Positions 14,210-23,934 of a DNA stretch of 25,604 nt are shown here, in pieces (position 1 is the stretch's first letter; each line of letters opens with the position of its first letter). This DNA comes from CAZLLV01 sp964560325 (lineage in GTDB: Bacteria; Acidobacteriota; Thermoanaerobaculia; Multivoradales; DATKCC01). The stretch is from the NCBI GenBank assembly GCA_964560325.1, contig CAZLLV010000337.1:1-25604 (forward strand), written 5' to 3'. A model generated the notes under the pieces. That model had not been told where the DNA came from, ran no database searches, and was given only the letters and a program-made list of their open reading frames with translations. The position numbers were made by a program, and so were the translations under genes.

Positions 14210-17200
14210 TCGAGCCACCCTTCGAGGCGCGGCCACTCGAAGAGCTTGAGGAAGACGACGTAGGCGACGAAGCCGTCGTCCGGCCCCTCGACCGGCACGC
14301 CGAGGTCGATGCTCATCACCGTCTGCCACGGCCCGATGAAGCTCCCCTGGAGGCCGACGCCGGCGAGCAGCTCGTTGTCGAGGCCGGTCGCCTCGTCGGT
14401 CGCCCAGGCGGCGTCGACCAGGGCGTCGATCCGGAAGACCTCGCCGACGTCGAAGCCGTACGACAGGTGCCCCGCCCAGACCTCCTCGGCGCGCACCCGG
14501 TTCGACTGGTAGCCGTGGACCCGCGTCGAGCCGAAGAAGCCGAAGCCGTACTTGCTGAACCGGTCGAGATCCTGGCCGCCGGCGTAGGCGATCTCCAGGC
14601 CGATCTTCTGGAACTGCGGCAGGTGCCAGGTCTTCGCCGCCGTCGCCGCCCAGAGCAGGTAGTCCTCGTGCTCCTCGCTGTAGCCCGGGTTGCCCTCGAA
14701 GCCCCACCGCTCCCACTCCGAGCGCAGGTTGTAGCTGCCGGTCAGGCGCAGGCTGTAGCCGGCGCGCGCGGCGCGGCCGGTGAGCTGGAAGGTGTGGCGC
14801 AGGTGGTCGGACGGCGGCTCGAAGCCCGCGGCCGTGTCGTCGCTCTCGGAGTAGCCGAGCCAGGTCGCCTCGTACTCGGCGCCCAGCTTGACGAAGCTCC
14901 CGAGCGGCCGGCCGACGTTGAGCGACACGTTGCCGGTCCGCGCCTCGACCTCCTCGCCCGGCACCTCCTCGTCGTCGCGATAGACCTCGTCGGTCAGCGG
15001 CACGGCGAGCGCGAACACGTCGCCGCCCAGGTCCCACCTGCTGCCGAAGAGCCGCGGCTCGGCGTAGTTGACGGTCAGCAGGGCGCCGCCGAAGAAGGCG
15101 TTGAGCTGGTTGCCGGTGCCCCGGAAGTCGAAGTCGAAGTAGTTGACCCCGGCGAGCGGCAGCGGGTAGTCGAGCGCGTCGTCGTAGAAAACGCCGCCCA
15201 GGGCGAAGAGGCGGCTGGTGTCGAACCCCTCCTGGACCACCCGCTCGTCCGACCCCTCCTCCTTGACCAGGTAGCGCAGGCCCTTCTCCGTGTCGCGCAC
15301 CATCGTCGCGTCCGACTGGGCGACCGCGGCGCGGCGCTCCTCGAAGTCGGGCGCGTTGATCTCGATCTCCGACAAGAGCGTCTCGCGCTCGACGATGGTC
15401 GTGGCGTTGACCACCGACAGGAGCTGCTGGCCGGCCAGGCGGACCGGCAGCACGAAGGCGGAGGCCGCGTCCGACCAGTCGACCGGGTCGCCCTCGGCGT
15501 CGACCGGCTCGTAGAAGAGCGTCTCTTCGTTCGACAGCACCTCCCCTTCGAGGCCGAGCTGGACGGCACGGCTGCGCACGCGGGCGAAGGTCTCCTGGTC
15601 GATCCAGACGCGGCCGCGGTAGAGCTTCCCCTCCTCCGGCGCGACCGCCGGCCGGAACTCCACGACCCACGTCTCGCGGCCGTCGACCGTCTCGGTGCCG
15701 GCGAGGCGGTAGTCGTACTGGCGGGTGAAGCTGATCGCCGCCGGCAGCACCGCCGCCTTCTCCGGCTGGATCAGCGGGATCTCCGGGATCCGCTCGCCGC
15801 GCCAGCGCACACCGTTGATCAGGAAGCGCTGCCACGCCCAATCGAAGCCGGCGTCCTGGCGGAAGAAGAAGGCGCCCTCGAGCGTCGCCTCGACCGCCTG
15901 CGCCCCGGCCCCGGCGCCGAAGCGCAGGTGCGTGGTGTTGATCGCGCTGTAGTGGTCGAGCCGGCGCGCCTGGGCGTCCTCGAACGCCTGGAGCCGGCGC
16001 AGGATCTCCTCGACCGGGACGTCGCGCCGGTCGGCGACCGTCACCTCCTCCTCGACCGCCGACAGGTCCCCGGCCGCGCCCCGGTCGAGGCGCAGCACCC
16101 ACGCCGGCCGCTCGAGCGAGATCGGAACGGTGAGGCCGTCGGCGGTGCGACGGACCCCGAAGAGGGCGCGGAGCTGCCCCGTCGCCGGATCGACCGCCTC
16201 GGGGGAGAGAAGGGTCGGATCGGGGAAGGCGAGGGTGACCTCTGCGGGGGTGCCTTCGGTGGGCGCTGCGGCCGGGACGGCGACGATCGAGCGCACGCCC
16301 AGGTCCTCGCCGCGCACGAAGCTCCAGCCGGTCCGCTCGCCGGACGGATCGAACGGCCCGAGCTGCGGGTCGTAGGAGAGATCGCCCGAGAGCTCGTCGG
16401 CGAGGGTCACGAACGGCTGGAGGGCCTCCGGCGTCGCCGCCGGCAGCCGGAAGAGGGCGACCGCGACGCCGCGGGCGGCGAGGTCGGCGGCGGTGGCGAG
16501 GGCGGCCACCGGCTCGCCCGCGACCTCGAGGCCGTCGACCACCACCGGGCGGCCCGGGTCGAGCGTCGCGAGCGCCTGGACGGCGGCCTCGATCCGGTCG
16601 GCGGGCGCGGCGGCGAGGGCCACGCCGTCGAGGTAGGCGGCGACCTCCTGGGCGTAGAGCTCCTCGAGGAAGTCGGGATCGGCCGGGAACGGACCGGCGA
16701 GCACCGTCGCCTGCGGCCGGGCGCCGGTCAGCGCCACGGCGGCACGCTTGATCAGGTAGGCGTACTCGGCCGGATCGGATGACCCTCCGCCCGCGGCCAC
16801 GGGGGGTCCGGCCTCGGGACGCCAGACGACCTGGAAGTGCGTGTCCTCGGCGGCCGTACGGGCGAACGCGGCGGCCGCTTCCAGCTCCGCCTCCAGGCGC
16901 TCGCCGGCCTGGAGCAGGGGCGCCGGGCTGGTGAAGACGAGGCGCGCCCACGGAGTCGCGTCCTGCGCGCGCAGGAGGGCGCTGGCGCCGGCGGCGGCCT
17001 CGACCGCCGGCGTGCCCGAGGCGGTCGCCACGGCCCAGGCGACGTAGAGCGGCCGGCGCTCGTCCCAGTCGGCGACGGTCAGCAGCGCCTGGGCGGCCGC
17101 GGCCGGATCGTCGACCACCACGCCGCCGCAAGGCCGGCAAGGCGGCCCCTGGGCGTGGACGGCCGGGGCGACCGCGGCGGTCAGGAGCGCGAGGAGGAGC

Positions 17201-17250
17201 GAGAGAGCGTGCGGCGGGCGCGGGGCTGCAAAGAGGATCTCACGGCACAT
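14206..17250 (-). CDS. Large exported protein: degenerate TIM-barrel-like, LolA-like and C-terminal outer-membrane barrel regions
   Basis: 1014 residues. A signal peptide (hydrophobic about 14-30, cleavage near VHAQ) is followed by a CRPCGG cysteine pair. Residues about 60-330 alternate helices and strands in a pattern reminiscent of GH39/PslG-like TIM barrels (EYAYLIKRAAVALTGARPQA, then FLEELYAQEVAAYLDGVALA), but the expected NEP acid motif is replaced by VVWRPEAG, so hydrolase activity is doubtful. Residues about 410-600 contain a LolA/outer-membrane-lipoprotein-sorting-like stretch (YRGRVWIDQETFARVRSRAV). From about 670 the sequence has alternating polar/aromatic strands typical of an outer-membrane beta-barrel, ending in WPRLEGWLD. 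The start at ATG 17250 lacks a ribosome site but correctly places the signal peptide. Domain calls are by pattern only. It follows the antiporter gene by 41 bases and overlaps the Smr gene. Confidence 0.75.
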   Translation of the reverse strand: MCREILFAAPRPPHALSLLLALLTAAVAPAVHAQGPPCRPCGGVVVDDPAAAAQALLTVADWDERRPLYVAWAVATASGTPAVEAAAGASALLRAQDATPWARLVFTSPAPLLQAGERLEAELEAAAAFARTAAEDTHFQVVWRPEAGPPVAAGGGSSDPAEYAYLIKRAAVALTGARPQATVLAGPFPADPDFLEELYAQEVAAYLDGVALAAAPADRIEAAVQALATLDPGRPVVVDGLEVAGEPVAALATAADLAARGVAVALFRLPAATPEALQPFVTLADELSGDLSYDPQLGPFDPSGERTGWSFVRGEDLGVRSIVAVPAAAPTEGTPAEVTLAFPDPTLLSPEAVDPATGQLRALFGVRRTADGLTVPISLERPAWVLRLDRGAAGDLSAVEEEVTVADRRDVPVEEILRRLQAFEDAQARRLDHYSAINTTHLRFGAGAGAQAVEATLEGAFFFRQDAGFDWAWQRFLINGVRWRGERIPEIPLIQPEKAAVLPAAISFTRQYDYRLAGTETVDGRETWVVEFRPAVAPEEGKLYRGRVWIDQETFARVRSRAVQLGLEGEVLSNEETLFYEPVDAEGDPVDWSDAASAFVLPVRLAGQQLLSVVNATTIVERETLLSEIEINAPDFEERRAAVAQSDATMVRDTEKGLRYLVKEEGSDERVVQEGFDTSRLFALGGVFYDDALDYPLPLAGVNYFDFDFRGTGNQLNAFFGGALLTVNYAEPRLFGSRWDLGGDVFALAVPLTDEVYRDDEEVPGEEVEARTGNVSLNVGRPLGSFVKLGAEYEATWLGYSESDDTAAGFEPPSDHLRHTFQLTGRAARAGYSLRLTGSYNLRSEWERWGFEGNPGYSEEHEDYLLWAATAAKTWHLPQFQKIGLEIAYAGGQDLDRFSKYGFGFFGSTRVHGYQSNRVRAEEVWAGHLSYGFDVGEVFRIDALVDAAWATDEATGLDNELLAGVGLQGSFIGPWQTVMSIDLGVPVEGPDDGFVAYVVFLKLFEWPRLEGWLD

Positions 17251-17291
17251 GGCCGCATAGCATAGTGGCTACGGATGCCGGTGTCACCGGG

Positions 17292-19298
17292 TCAGCCGGA
17301 GGTTTCGCCCGTCGTCCCCGCCGCTTCCGCTGGCCCCGCCGTCCCCGCCACCGGCACCTTCTTGCCGAGCCAGAGGACGCCTCCGACGATGACGGCGGTG
17401 CCGACCAGGAGCGAGATCCAGGGGCTCAGGCCGTAGGCGGTGGGGATGTCGCCGATCACCATGCCGAGGACGCCGATGCCGAGGGCGTAGGGGAGCTGGG
17501 TGCGGACGTGGGCGATGTGGTCGCAGCCGGACGCCATCGAGGAGAGGATCGTGGTGTCCGAGATCGGCGAGCAGTGGTCGCCCCAGACCGCGCCGGCGAG
17601 CACCGACGAGATCGTCCCGAGCATCAGCGTGTAGTAGGGGCCTTCACCCGAGGGCTCGATGCCGGCCGAAACCGCCAGGCCGTGGCAGATCGGGATCACC
17701 AGCGGGATCAGGATGCTCATCGTCCCCCACGAGGTGCCGGTGGCGAAGGCGGTCGCGGCGGCCAGCACGAAGACCAGCACCGGCAGCCAGTGGGGCGAGA
17801 GCACCTGCTCGGTCAGCCCGACCAGGTACTCGGCGGTCTGGAGCTGCTCGCAGACCGAGCCGATCGACCACGCGAGGATCAGCACGATCAGGGCGAGGAG
17901 CATCGCCTTGAAACCCTCGACCATCCCCTCCATCGCCTCCTTGACCGCGAGCAGCCGCTGCGCGAGCGGCAGCACGACCGCCACCACCACCCCGGCGAGG
18001 CTCGCCCAGAGGAGGGTGTTGTACGGATCGGAGGCGCCGAACACCTCGCGCAGCCAGACGCCGGTGCCCTCGAAGTCGGCGCGGTCGAGCGCCGCGGCGC
18101 CCGAGACGTAGAGCCCGACGAGCGTGACGACCACCACGGTCGCGATCGGCAGCAGCGCGTTGACCGCCCGGTGCGGCGTCCCCGGCGGCGGCTCGAGCGC
18201 CTCGTTGGCGTAGTCGGCGAGCGCCCGGTCGCCCGGCGCCAGCACCTCGCCGCGCGTCGCCGCCCGGTGCTCGGCCCGGTACATCGGCCCGAAGTCGCGG
18301 TCGGAGGCGGCGATCGTAAACCCCAAGACGAGCGCGAAGAGCGGGTAGAAGCGGAACGGGATCGTGTCGATGAAGGTGAGGTAGGGGTTGAAGTCGAGGC
18401 CGAGGGCCGCGAAGGCGCCGCCGATCAGCCCGATCTCGAAACCGATCCAGGTCGAGATCGGCACCACCGAGGCGACCGGCGCGGCGGTCGAGTCGACCAT
18501 GTAGGCGAGCTTCTCGCGGCTGATCCGGAGCCGGTCGGTGATCGGGCGCATGGTCGAGCCGACGATCAGCGTGTTGGCGTAGTCGTCGAAGAAGATCGCG
18601 ACTCCCATCGCCCAGGTGGCGAGCTGGCCGCGCCGGGTGTTCGAGGCGAAGCGGGAGAGCCGCTCGACGATCCCGCGCGTGCCGCCGCTCTTCGAGATGA
18701 TCCCGACCATGCCGCCGAGGAGCGTCGAGAAGATCAGGATCTTGGCGTGCGACTCGTCGGCGAGCGCCGAGGAGACGAAGCCGTCGATCGTACGGGCGAA
18801 GGCGGAGACCGGGTTGCCGCCGGCGAGGATCAGCGCGCCGGCGAAGACGCCCAGGAAGAGCGAGACGAGGACGTCCTTGAACAGGAGGGCGAGGACGATC
18901 GCGACCAGCGGCGGCACGACCGAGAGCCAGCCCGGGATCACCCGCACCTCGGTCTCGGCGCGCACCGGCAGGGGCCCGACGCTCTCGACCACCACCGCGT
19001 GGCTCCCGGCGGCCAGGGCGAGATCCTCGATCGCGAGGTCGTTCTCACCGGGCGCGAGCTCCGTTTGGAGCACCTCGGCGCCGTCGACCCGCACCCGCAC
19101 CGGCAGCGGCTCGGAGGTGCCGCCGAGCTCGACCGCGAGGCGGAGCGCGCCGCCGCCCAGCGTCGCACCGGCCGGGGCGAGCGAGAGCGTGGCGGGCGGC
19201 GGCCCCTCCGGAGTGGGTTCGGCGTCCTGGGCCGCCAGCGGGAGAGCGCAGGCGAGCAGGTAGAGACAGGCGGCGAGCGCGACGGCGGGGCGTCTCAT
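17292..19298 (-). CDS. NhaC-family Na+/H+ antiporter with N-terminal signal peptide and extracytoplasmic domain
   Basis: 668 residues. About 122-650 is the transporter: many hydrophobic helices with FFDDYANTLIVGSTMRP, VVPISTWIGFEIGLI, GTSWGTMSILIPL and WGDHCSPISDTTILSS, the signature set of the NhaC/ArsB-type ion antiporters. It should exchange Na+ for H+ at the inner membrane, though some relatives carry amino acids or organic acids. Unusually, it begins with a cleavable-looking signal peptide (RRPAVALAACLYLLACALPLAAQ) and a ~90-residue beta-rich, soluble region (about 34-120) before the first helix. ATG 19298 has GGAGGAAG nine bases upstream. It lies downstream of the recA terminator, so it likely has its own promoter; an extended -10-like TGCTATCGT is at 19334-19342. 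Confidence 0.88.
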   Translation of the reverse strand: MRRPAVALAACLYLLACALPLAAQDAEPTPEGPPPATLSLAPAGATLGGGALRLAVELGGTSEPLPVRVRVDGAEVLQTELAPGENDLAIEDLALAAGSHAVVVESVGPLPVRAETEVRVIPGWLSVVPPLVAIVLALLFKDVLVSLFLGVFAGALILAGGNPVSAFARTIDGFVSSALADESHAKILIFSTLLGGMVGIISKSGGTRGIVERLSRFASNTRRGQLATWAMGVAIFFDDYANTLIVGSTMRPITDRLRISREKLAYMVDSTAAPVASVVPISTWIGFEIGLIGGAFAALGLDFNPYLTFIDTIPFRFYPLFALVLGFTIAASDRDFGPMYRAEHRAATRGEVLAPGDRALADYANEALEPPPGTPHRAVNALLPIATVVVVTLVGLYVSGAAALDRADFEGTGVWLREVFGASDPYNTLLWASLAGVVVAVVLPLAQRLLAVKEAMEGMVEGFKAMLLALIVLILAWSIGSVCEQLQTAEYLVGLTEQVLSPHWLPVLVFVLAAATAFATGTSWGTMSILIPLVIPICHGLAVSAGIEPSGEGPYYTLMLGTISSVLAGAVWGDHCSPISDTTILSSMASGCDHIAHVRTQLPYALGIGVLGMVIGDIPTAYGLSPWISLLVGTAVIVGGVLWLGKKVPVAGTAGPAEAAGTTGETSG

Positions 19299-19350
19299 CG
19301 GGGGTGTCTTCCTCCAGGGGTCGGGAGGCGCCGACGATAGCAGAGGCACG

Positions 19351-19383
19351 AAAAACCCCCGTCTCGCGGGCGCGTGACGGGGG
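19351..19383 (-). terminator. Rho-independent terminator of recA
   Basis: Minus-strand stem CCCCCGTC/GACGGGGG (8 bp; 19376-19383 with 19356-19363) around a 12-base loop, followed directly by five T residues (19355-19351). It starts 24 bases after the recA stop. Confidence 0.85.
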
Positions 19384-19407
19384 CTCTCGGCCGGCGGGCT
19401 GTGTGAC

Positions 19408-20487
<1,080 letters not shown>

Positions 20488-20629
20488 GCGTGTTCCGCTC
20501 CTTGGATGCTCGCCGCGCGGGGTCACGGACTCGGGGCCCCGAGGCTCGGCGGCAATCTAACAGATGGACGGGATGGAGAGAGAGGGGCGGCCGGGCGCCG
20601 GTGAGGCGAGCCCGGACGAGGCGGGAGCC

Positions 20630-20658
20630 AGCGTAAACCGTGCTCCGGCGCCGGTCAA
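20630..20658 (-). promoter_or_regulatory. Putative sigma-70-type promoter of recA
   Basis: On the minus strand TTGACC (20658-20653), a 17-base spacer, and TACGCT (20635-20630). It would give a leader of about 135 bases before the recA ATG. Confidence 0.5.
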
Positions 20659-20722
20659 ATCGCTCGCTCCGCCGGTCCGATGTCCCGCCCCTCCGCCCCT
20701 TCCGCACTTCGCGCAATGAAGA

Positions 20723-20743
20723 GAATTTCGAACATTCAAATTC
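20723..20743. promoter_or_regulatory. AT-rich inverted repeat between recA and the ECF sigma gene
   Basis: GAATTT-N9-AAATTC, with CGAACATTC between the arms. It is the most AT-rich patch of the divergent intergenic region and lies seven bases before the sigma-factor ATG. It could be an operator for either gene; it does not match a LexA box that I can name. Confidence 0.35.
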
Positions 20744-20749
20744 ATCGCG

Positions 20750-21433
20750 ATGACGATCTCGACTCGAGGAGAGGTGACCCGCCTGCTCGGCGCCTGGCAG
20801 GAGGGCGAGGAGGGGGCCGGCGACCGCCTGGTCCCGATGGTCTACCGCGAGCTGCGCCGCCTGGCCGCCCGCTTCATGGCCTCGGAGCGCGCGGGGCACA
20901 CGCTGGAGCCGACCGCCCTCGTCCACGAGGCGTTCCTGCGGCTGGCCGGCGGCAGCCAGCCCCCCTGGCGCGACCGCCGCCACTTCTTCGCCGTCTCCGC
21001 CCGTCTGATGCGCCGGGTGCTGGTCGATCACGCCCGCGCCCGGGGCGCGGCGAAACGGGGCGGCTCCGCGGTCCACGTGTCGCTCGACGGCGGCCGGGCC
21101 GACGGCGGCCCGCCAAGCGCTCGGATGGAAGCGATCGGCGACCGCCGCGCCGAGCTCCTGGCCGACCTGCTCGCCCTCGACCAGTCGCTCGACCGGCTGG
21201 CCGAGATCGACCCGCGCAAGAGCCGGATCGTGGAGCTGCGCTACTTCGGGGGCCTGACGGTCGACGAGGTGGCCGAGGTGCTCGGCGTCTCGGCTCCCAC
21301 CGTGGCGCTCGAATCGCGCATGGCGCGGGCGTGGCTGCTGGCGCGCTGCCGTCCCGGCCGGCCCGACCGCCCGGGCCGCCCGGTGGACGGCCCCGCCCCG
21401 GAGGAGGAGCCGCGCGGTGGCCCCGCCGCCTGA
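20750..21433 (+). CDS. ECF RNA polymerase sigma factor (acidobacterial/planctomycete type)
   Basis: 227 residues. Region 2 is about 25-100 (LVPMVYRELRRLAARFMASER, HTLEPTALVHEAFLRLAG, RRHFFAVSARLMRRVLVDHARAR), the pattern of the TIGR02999-like ECF group common in Acidobacteria and Planctomycetes. Region 4 with its helix-turn-helix is about 140-198 (IVELRYFGGLTVDEVAEVLGVSAPTV). A Gly/Arg-rich linker joins them and a Pro/Arg-rich tail ends the protein. Members usually direct RNA polymerase to a small set of promoters and are encoded next to a Ser/Thr kinase instead of a classical anti-sigma factor. That holds here: the kinase start overlaps this gene by 17 bases. The ATG at 20750 has no clear Shine-Dalgarno sequence; GAAGAGAA lies about 22 bases upstream. 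Confidence 0.92.
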   Translation: MTISTRGEVTRLLGAWQEGEEGAGDRLVPMVYRELRRLAARFMASERAGHTLEPTALVHEAFLRLAGGSQPPWRDRRHFFAVSARLMRRVLVDHARARGAAKRGGSAVHVSLDGGRADGGPPSARMEAIGDRRAELLADLLALDQSLDRLAEIDPRKSRIVELRYFGGLTVDEVAEVLGVSAPTVALESRMARAWLLARCRPGRPDRPGRPVDGPAPEEEPRGGPAA

Positions 21434-23909
21434 GGCCGCCCCCGGACTCGACGCCGGCCGGTGGCGCCGGCTCGAGCGGCTCTTCCGAACCGCGGTCGAC
21501 CTGCCGGACGCCGAGCGGCGCGCCTACGTCGCCTGGAGCTGTGGCGAGGACCCGGAGCTTCGCCGCGAGCTCGAAGAGCTGCTCGCGTCCGATGCCGGAT
21601 CGGAGCGCTTCGTCGCCCGGGCGGTGGCGGCGGGGCTGGCGGCGGGGCTGGCGGCGGGAGCGGCAGGACCAGCAGGACCGGCAGGACCAGGGCTCGACGG
21701 GCCGCGCCGGGTCGGTCCCTACCGCCTGCTGCGGGAGATCGGGCGCGGTGGCACCGGCCGGGTCTTCCTCGCCGAGCGGGCCGAGGGCGGCTTCGGTCAG
21801 CGGGTGGCGGTCAAGCTGCTCCGTCCCGGCATGGACTCCGGCGAGATCCTCGCGCGCTTCGCGACCGAGCGGAGCATCCTCGCCCGCCTCGAGCACCCCG
21901 GCATCGCCCGCCTCTACGACGGCGGCGCCACGGCCGACGGGCAGCCCTACTTCGTCATGGAGGCGATCGACGGCGAGCCGATCGACCGCTGGGCCGCCGG
22001 CCGGCGGCTCGACGTGCCCGCCCGGCTCGCCCTCTTCCAGAAGGTCTGCCGGGCGGTCCACTACGCGCACCAGAACCTGGTGGTGCACCGGGACCTGAAA
22101 CCGTCGAACGTCCTGGTCACCGCCGGCGGCGAGCCGAAGCTCCTCGACTTCGGGATCGCCAAGCCGCTCGACCCCGACGTCTCCCACGAGGCGACCCGCA
22201 CGGCGCTGCGGCCGATGACCCCCGGTTACGCCAGCCCGGAGCAGGTGCGGGGCGCGCCGGTGACGACGGCGAGCGACGTCTACGCGCTCGGCGTGCTCCT
22301 CTACCGGCTGCTCGCCGGCCGCCACCCGTACCGGCTGGAGGGTTCGACGGCGGCCGAGCTGGAGCGCCGGATCACCGAGGACGACCCGCCGCCGCCGAGC
22401 GCCGTCGCCGTGCGCGCCGCCGACCGGCGCCGGCTCGCCGGTGACCTCGACAACGTGGTCGCGCGGGCGATGGAGAAGCGGCCGGAGCGGCGCTACGCCT
22501 CGGCCGAGCAGCTCGCCCTCGACGTCCAGCGCCACCTCGACGGCCACCCGGTCGCCGCCCGTCCCCCCACCTTCGCCTACCGCGCGACGCGCTTTCTCGC
22601 CCGCCACCGGTGGCCGGCCTTCGCCGTCGCCGCCTTCGCGCTCCTCCTGGCGTCGTTCGTCGGCAGCACGCTCGTCCAGGCGGCGCAGGTGGAGGAGGAG
22701 CGTGACCGCGCCGAGCGGACCGCGGCGGTGCTCGTCGACCTGTTCGAGGGGGCCGATCCGGGCCGAGGCGGCTCGGTCACGGCGCGCGAGATCCTCGACC
22801 GCGGAGCGGTGCGGGTGCGCGAGGAGATCACCGGGCCGCCGGAGCTGCGCGCCACGGTGCTCGAGACGATCGCCCGCGCCTACCGGAACCTGGGCCTCTA
22901 CGAGAGCGCCGAGCCGCTCCTGGCCGAGGCGGTGGCGCTGCGCCGGGGCACGCTGCCGGGCGACGATCCCCGCCTCGCCTCGGCGCTCGACCAGCTCGGG
23001 GTCGTGCGGGCGCTGCGCGGCGACTATGCCGGCGCCGAGCCGCTCCTCGCCGAGGCGCTCGCGATCCACCGCGAGGCTTTCGGCTCCGGCCACGAGCAGA
23101 CCTCCCGCAGCCTCAACAACCTCGCCCTGGTGCGCCACGACCAGGGCGACTACGCAGGCGCCGAGCCCCTCTACCGGCGGGCTCTCGAGCAGGCGGAAGC
23201 CGCGGGCCGCGAGCCCCATCCGAGCACGGTCGGCAACTATGCGCTGCTCCTCCACGACCTCGGCCGCTACGCCGCGGCGGAGACGCACTTCCACCGCACG
23301 ATCGACCTCCGCCGCGCGGGGGGCGGTCCCGGCGACTCGGGAGTCTCCCTCGATCTCGCCTACCTCGCGTCGACGCTCCAGGCCCGCGGGCGGCTGACGG
23401 AGGCCGAGGCCGTGGCCCGGCGAGCGGTCGTGGGGGTCGAGGCGGGGCGCGGCGCCGGTCACCCCGATCTCGCGCGGACGCTCCACGTGCTCGGGACGGT
23501 GCTCGTCGAGCGGGGGCTCACCGAGCTGGACGGGGAGGCCGAGGCGCTGTTGCGGCGTGCGCTCGCCCTGCGCGAAGAGGCTCTGGGCGCGCGCCACCCC
23601 GAGACGGCCGCGACCCGGGAGGCGCTCGCCCGCCTCCACCGCGCACGCGGCGAGGCCGAGCCGGCGCGGCGGCTCTACGGCGAGGCGATCGCGTCGTACC
23701 GGGAGAGCCTGCCGGCGGGACATCCCTCGACGGCGCAGGCGGTGCTCGGCCTCGGCGAGCTGCTGGCCGAGGTGGGCGAGGCCGGGGCGGCCCGGCCGCT
23801 GCTGCGCCGGGCGGCGCACGACCTCGAGGCCGCCCTGGGAGCGGAACATCCCAGCACACGCCGGGCCCGGGAGCGCCTCGGCGCCCTCCGGGCCCGGCCG
23901 GGCGGTTAG
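21417..23909 (+). CDS. Membrane Ser/Thr protein kinase with C-terminal TPR repeats
   Basis: 830 residues. An N-terminal helical region (about 14-70) like that of kinases paired with ECF sigma factors is followed by a low-complexity Ala/Gly/Pro linker (about 71-93) and the kinase domain (about 101-375): GRGGTGRV, Lys133 (VAVKLL), HRDLKPSN with Asp226, DFG with Asp244, and SPEQ from 273. All catalytic residues are present. One membrane helix lies near 399-420. About 460-825 are tetratricopeptide repeats of the Kinesin-light-chain-like type (YAGAEPLLAEALAIHREAFG, YAGAEPLYRRALEQAE), predicted outside the cytoplasm. GTG 21417 has GAGGAGGAG just upstream inside the sigma gene, so the two are translationally coupled. 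It probably senses or binds a protein partner and controls the sigma factor by phosphorylation; this is inference from the gene pair. Confidence 0.93.
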   Translation: MAPPPEAAPGLDAGRWRRLERLFRTAVDLPDAERRAYVAWSCGEDPELRRELEELLASDAGSERFVARAVAAGLAAGLAAGAAGPAGPAGPGLDGPRRVGPYRLLREIGRGGTGRVFLAERAEGGFGQRVAVKLLRPGMDSGEILARFATERSILARLEHPGIARLYDGGATADGQPYFVMEAIDGEPIDRWAAGRRLDVPARLALFQKVCRAVHYAHQNLVVHRDLKPSNVLVTAGGEPKLLDFGIAKPLDPDVSHEATRTALRPMTPGYASPEQVRGAPVTTASDVYALGVLLYRLLAGRHPYRLEGSTAAELERRITEDDPPPPSAVAVRAADRRRLAGDLDNVVARAMEKRPERRYASAEQLALDVQRHLDGHPVAARPPTFAYRATRFLARHRWPAFAVAAFALLLASFVGSTLVQAAQVEEERDRAERTAAVLVDLFEGADPGRGGSVTAREILDRGAVRVREEITGPPELRATVLETIARAYRNLGLYESAEPLLAEAVALRRGTLPGDDPRLASALDQLGVVRALRGDYAGAEPLLAEALAIHREAFGSGHEQTSRSLNNLALVRHDQGDYAGAEPLYRRALEQAEAAGREPHPSTVGNYALLLHDLGRYAAAETHFHRTIDLRRAGGGPGDSGVSLDLAYLASTLQARGRLTEAEAVARRAVVGVEAGRGAGHPDLARTLHVLGTVLVERGLTELDGEAEALLRRALALREEALGARHPETAATREALARLHRARGEAEPARRLYGEAIASYRESLPAGHPSTAQAVLGLGELLAEVGEAGAARPLLRRAAHDLEAALGAEHPSTRRARERLGALRARPGG
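21626..21689 (+). repeat. Two adjacent in-frame tandem repeats in the kinase linker
   Basis: A 12-base unit (ggcggcggggct) occurs twice plus a partial copy at 21626-21658, then a 9-base unit (gcaggacca/g) three times at 21663-21689. They encode LAAG and GPA repeats in the linker between the N-terminal region and the kinase domain. Both unit lengths are multiples of three, so copy number can change without a frameshift. Confidence 0.8.
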
Positions 23910-23934
23910 CCCGGGGTGGACGGAACGGCCTGGC

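Noticed and set aside
14467..16782. 771-codon plus-strand open frame
   Set aside because: Antisense to the outer-membrane protein gene; no domains.
13934..17140. 1068-codon minus-strand frame ending in the Smr domain
   Set aside because: Only its last ~91 codons look like protein; the rest is an out-of-frame reading of the outer-membrane gene. Treated as a separate Smr gene coupled to it.
17265..19340. 691-codon plus-strand open frame rich in Asp, His, Arg and Glu
   Set aside because: Antisense to the antiporter; the composition is the complement of hydrophobic codons.
21626..21689. CRISPR-like or regulatory repeat array
   Set aside because: Units are short, contiguous, in frame and encode a low-complexity linker; there are no spacers.
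20874..23849. 991-codon minus-strand open frame
   Set aside because: Antisense to the sigma factor/kinase pair, which have clear motifs and starts.
23880..23934. Bidirectional terminator between the convergent kinase and unknown gene
   Set aside because: GC-rich short dyads occur, but without a clear stem plus T-tract on either strand.
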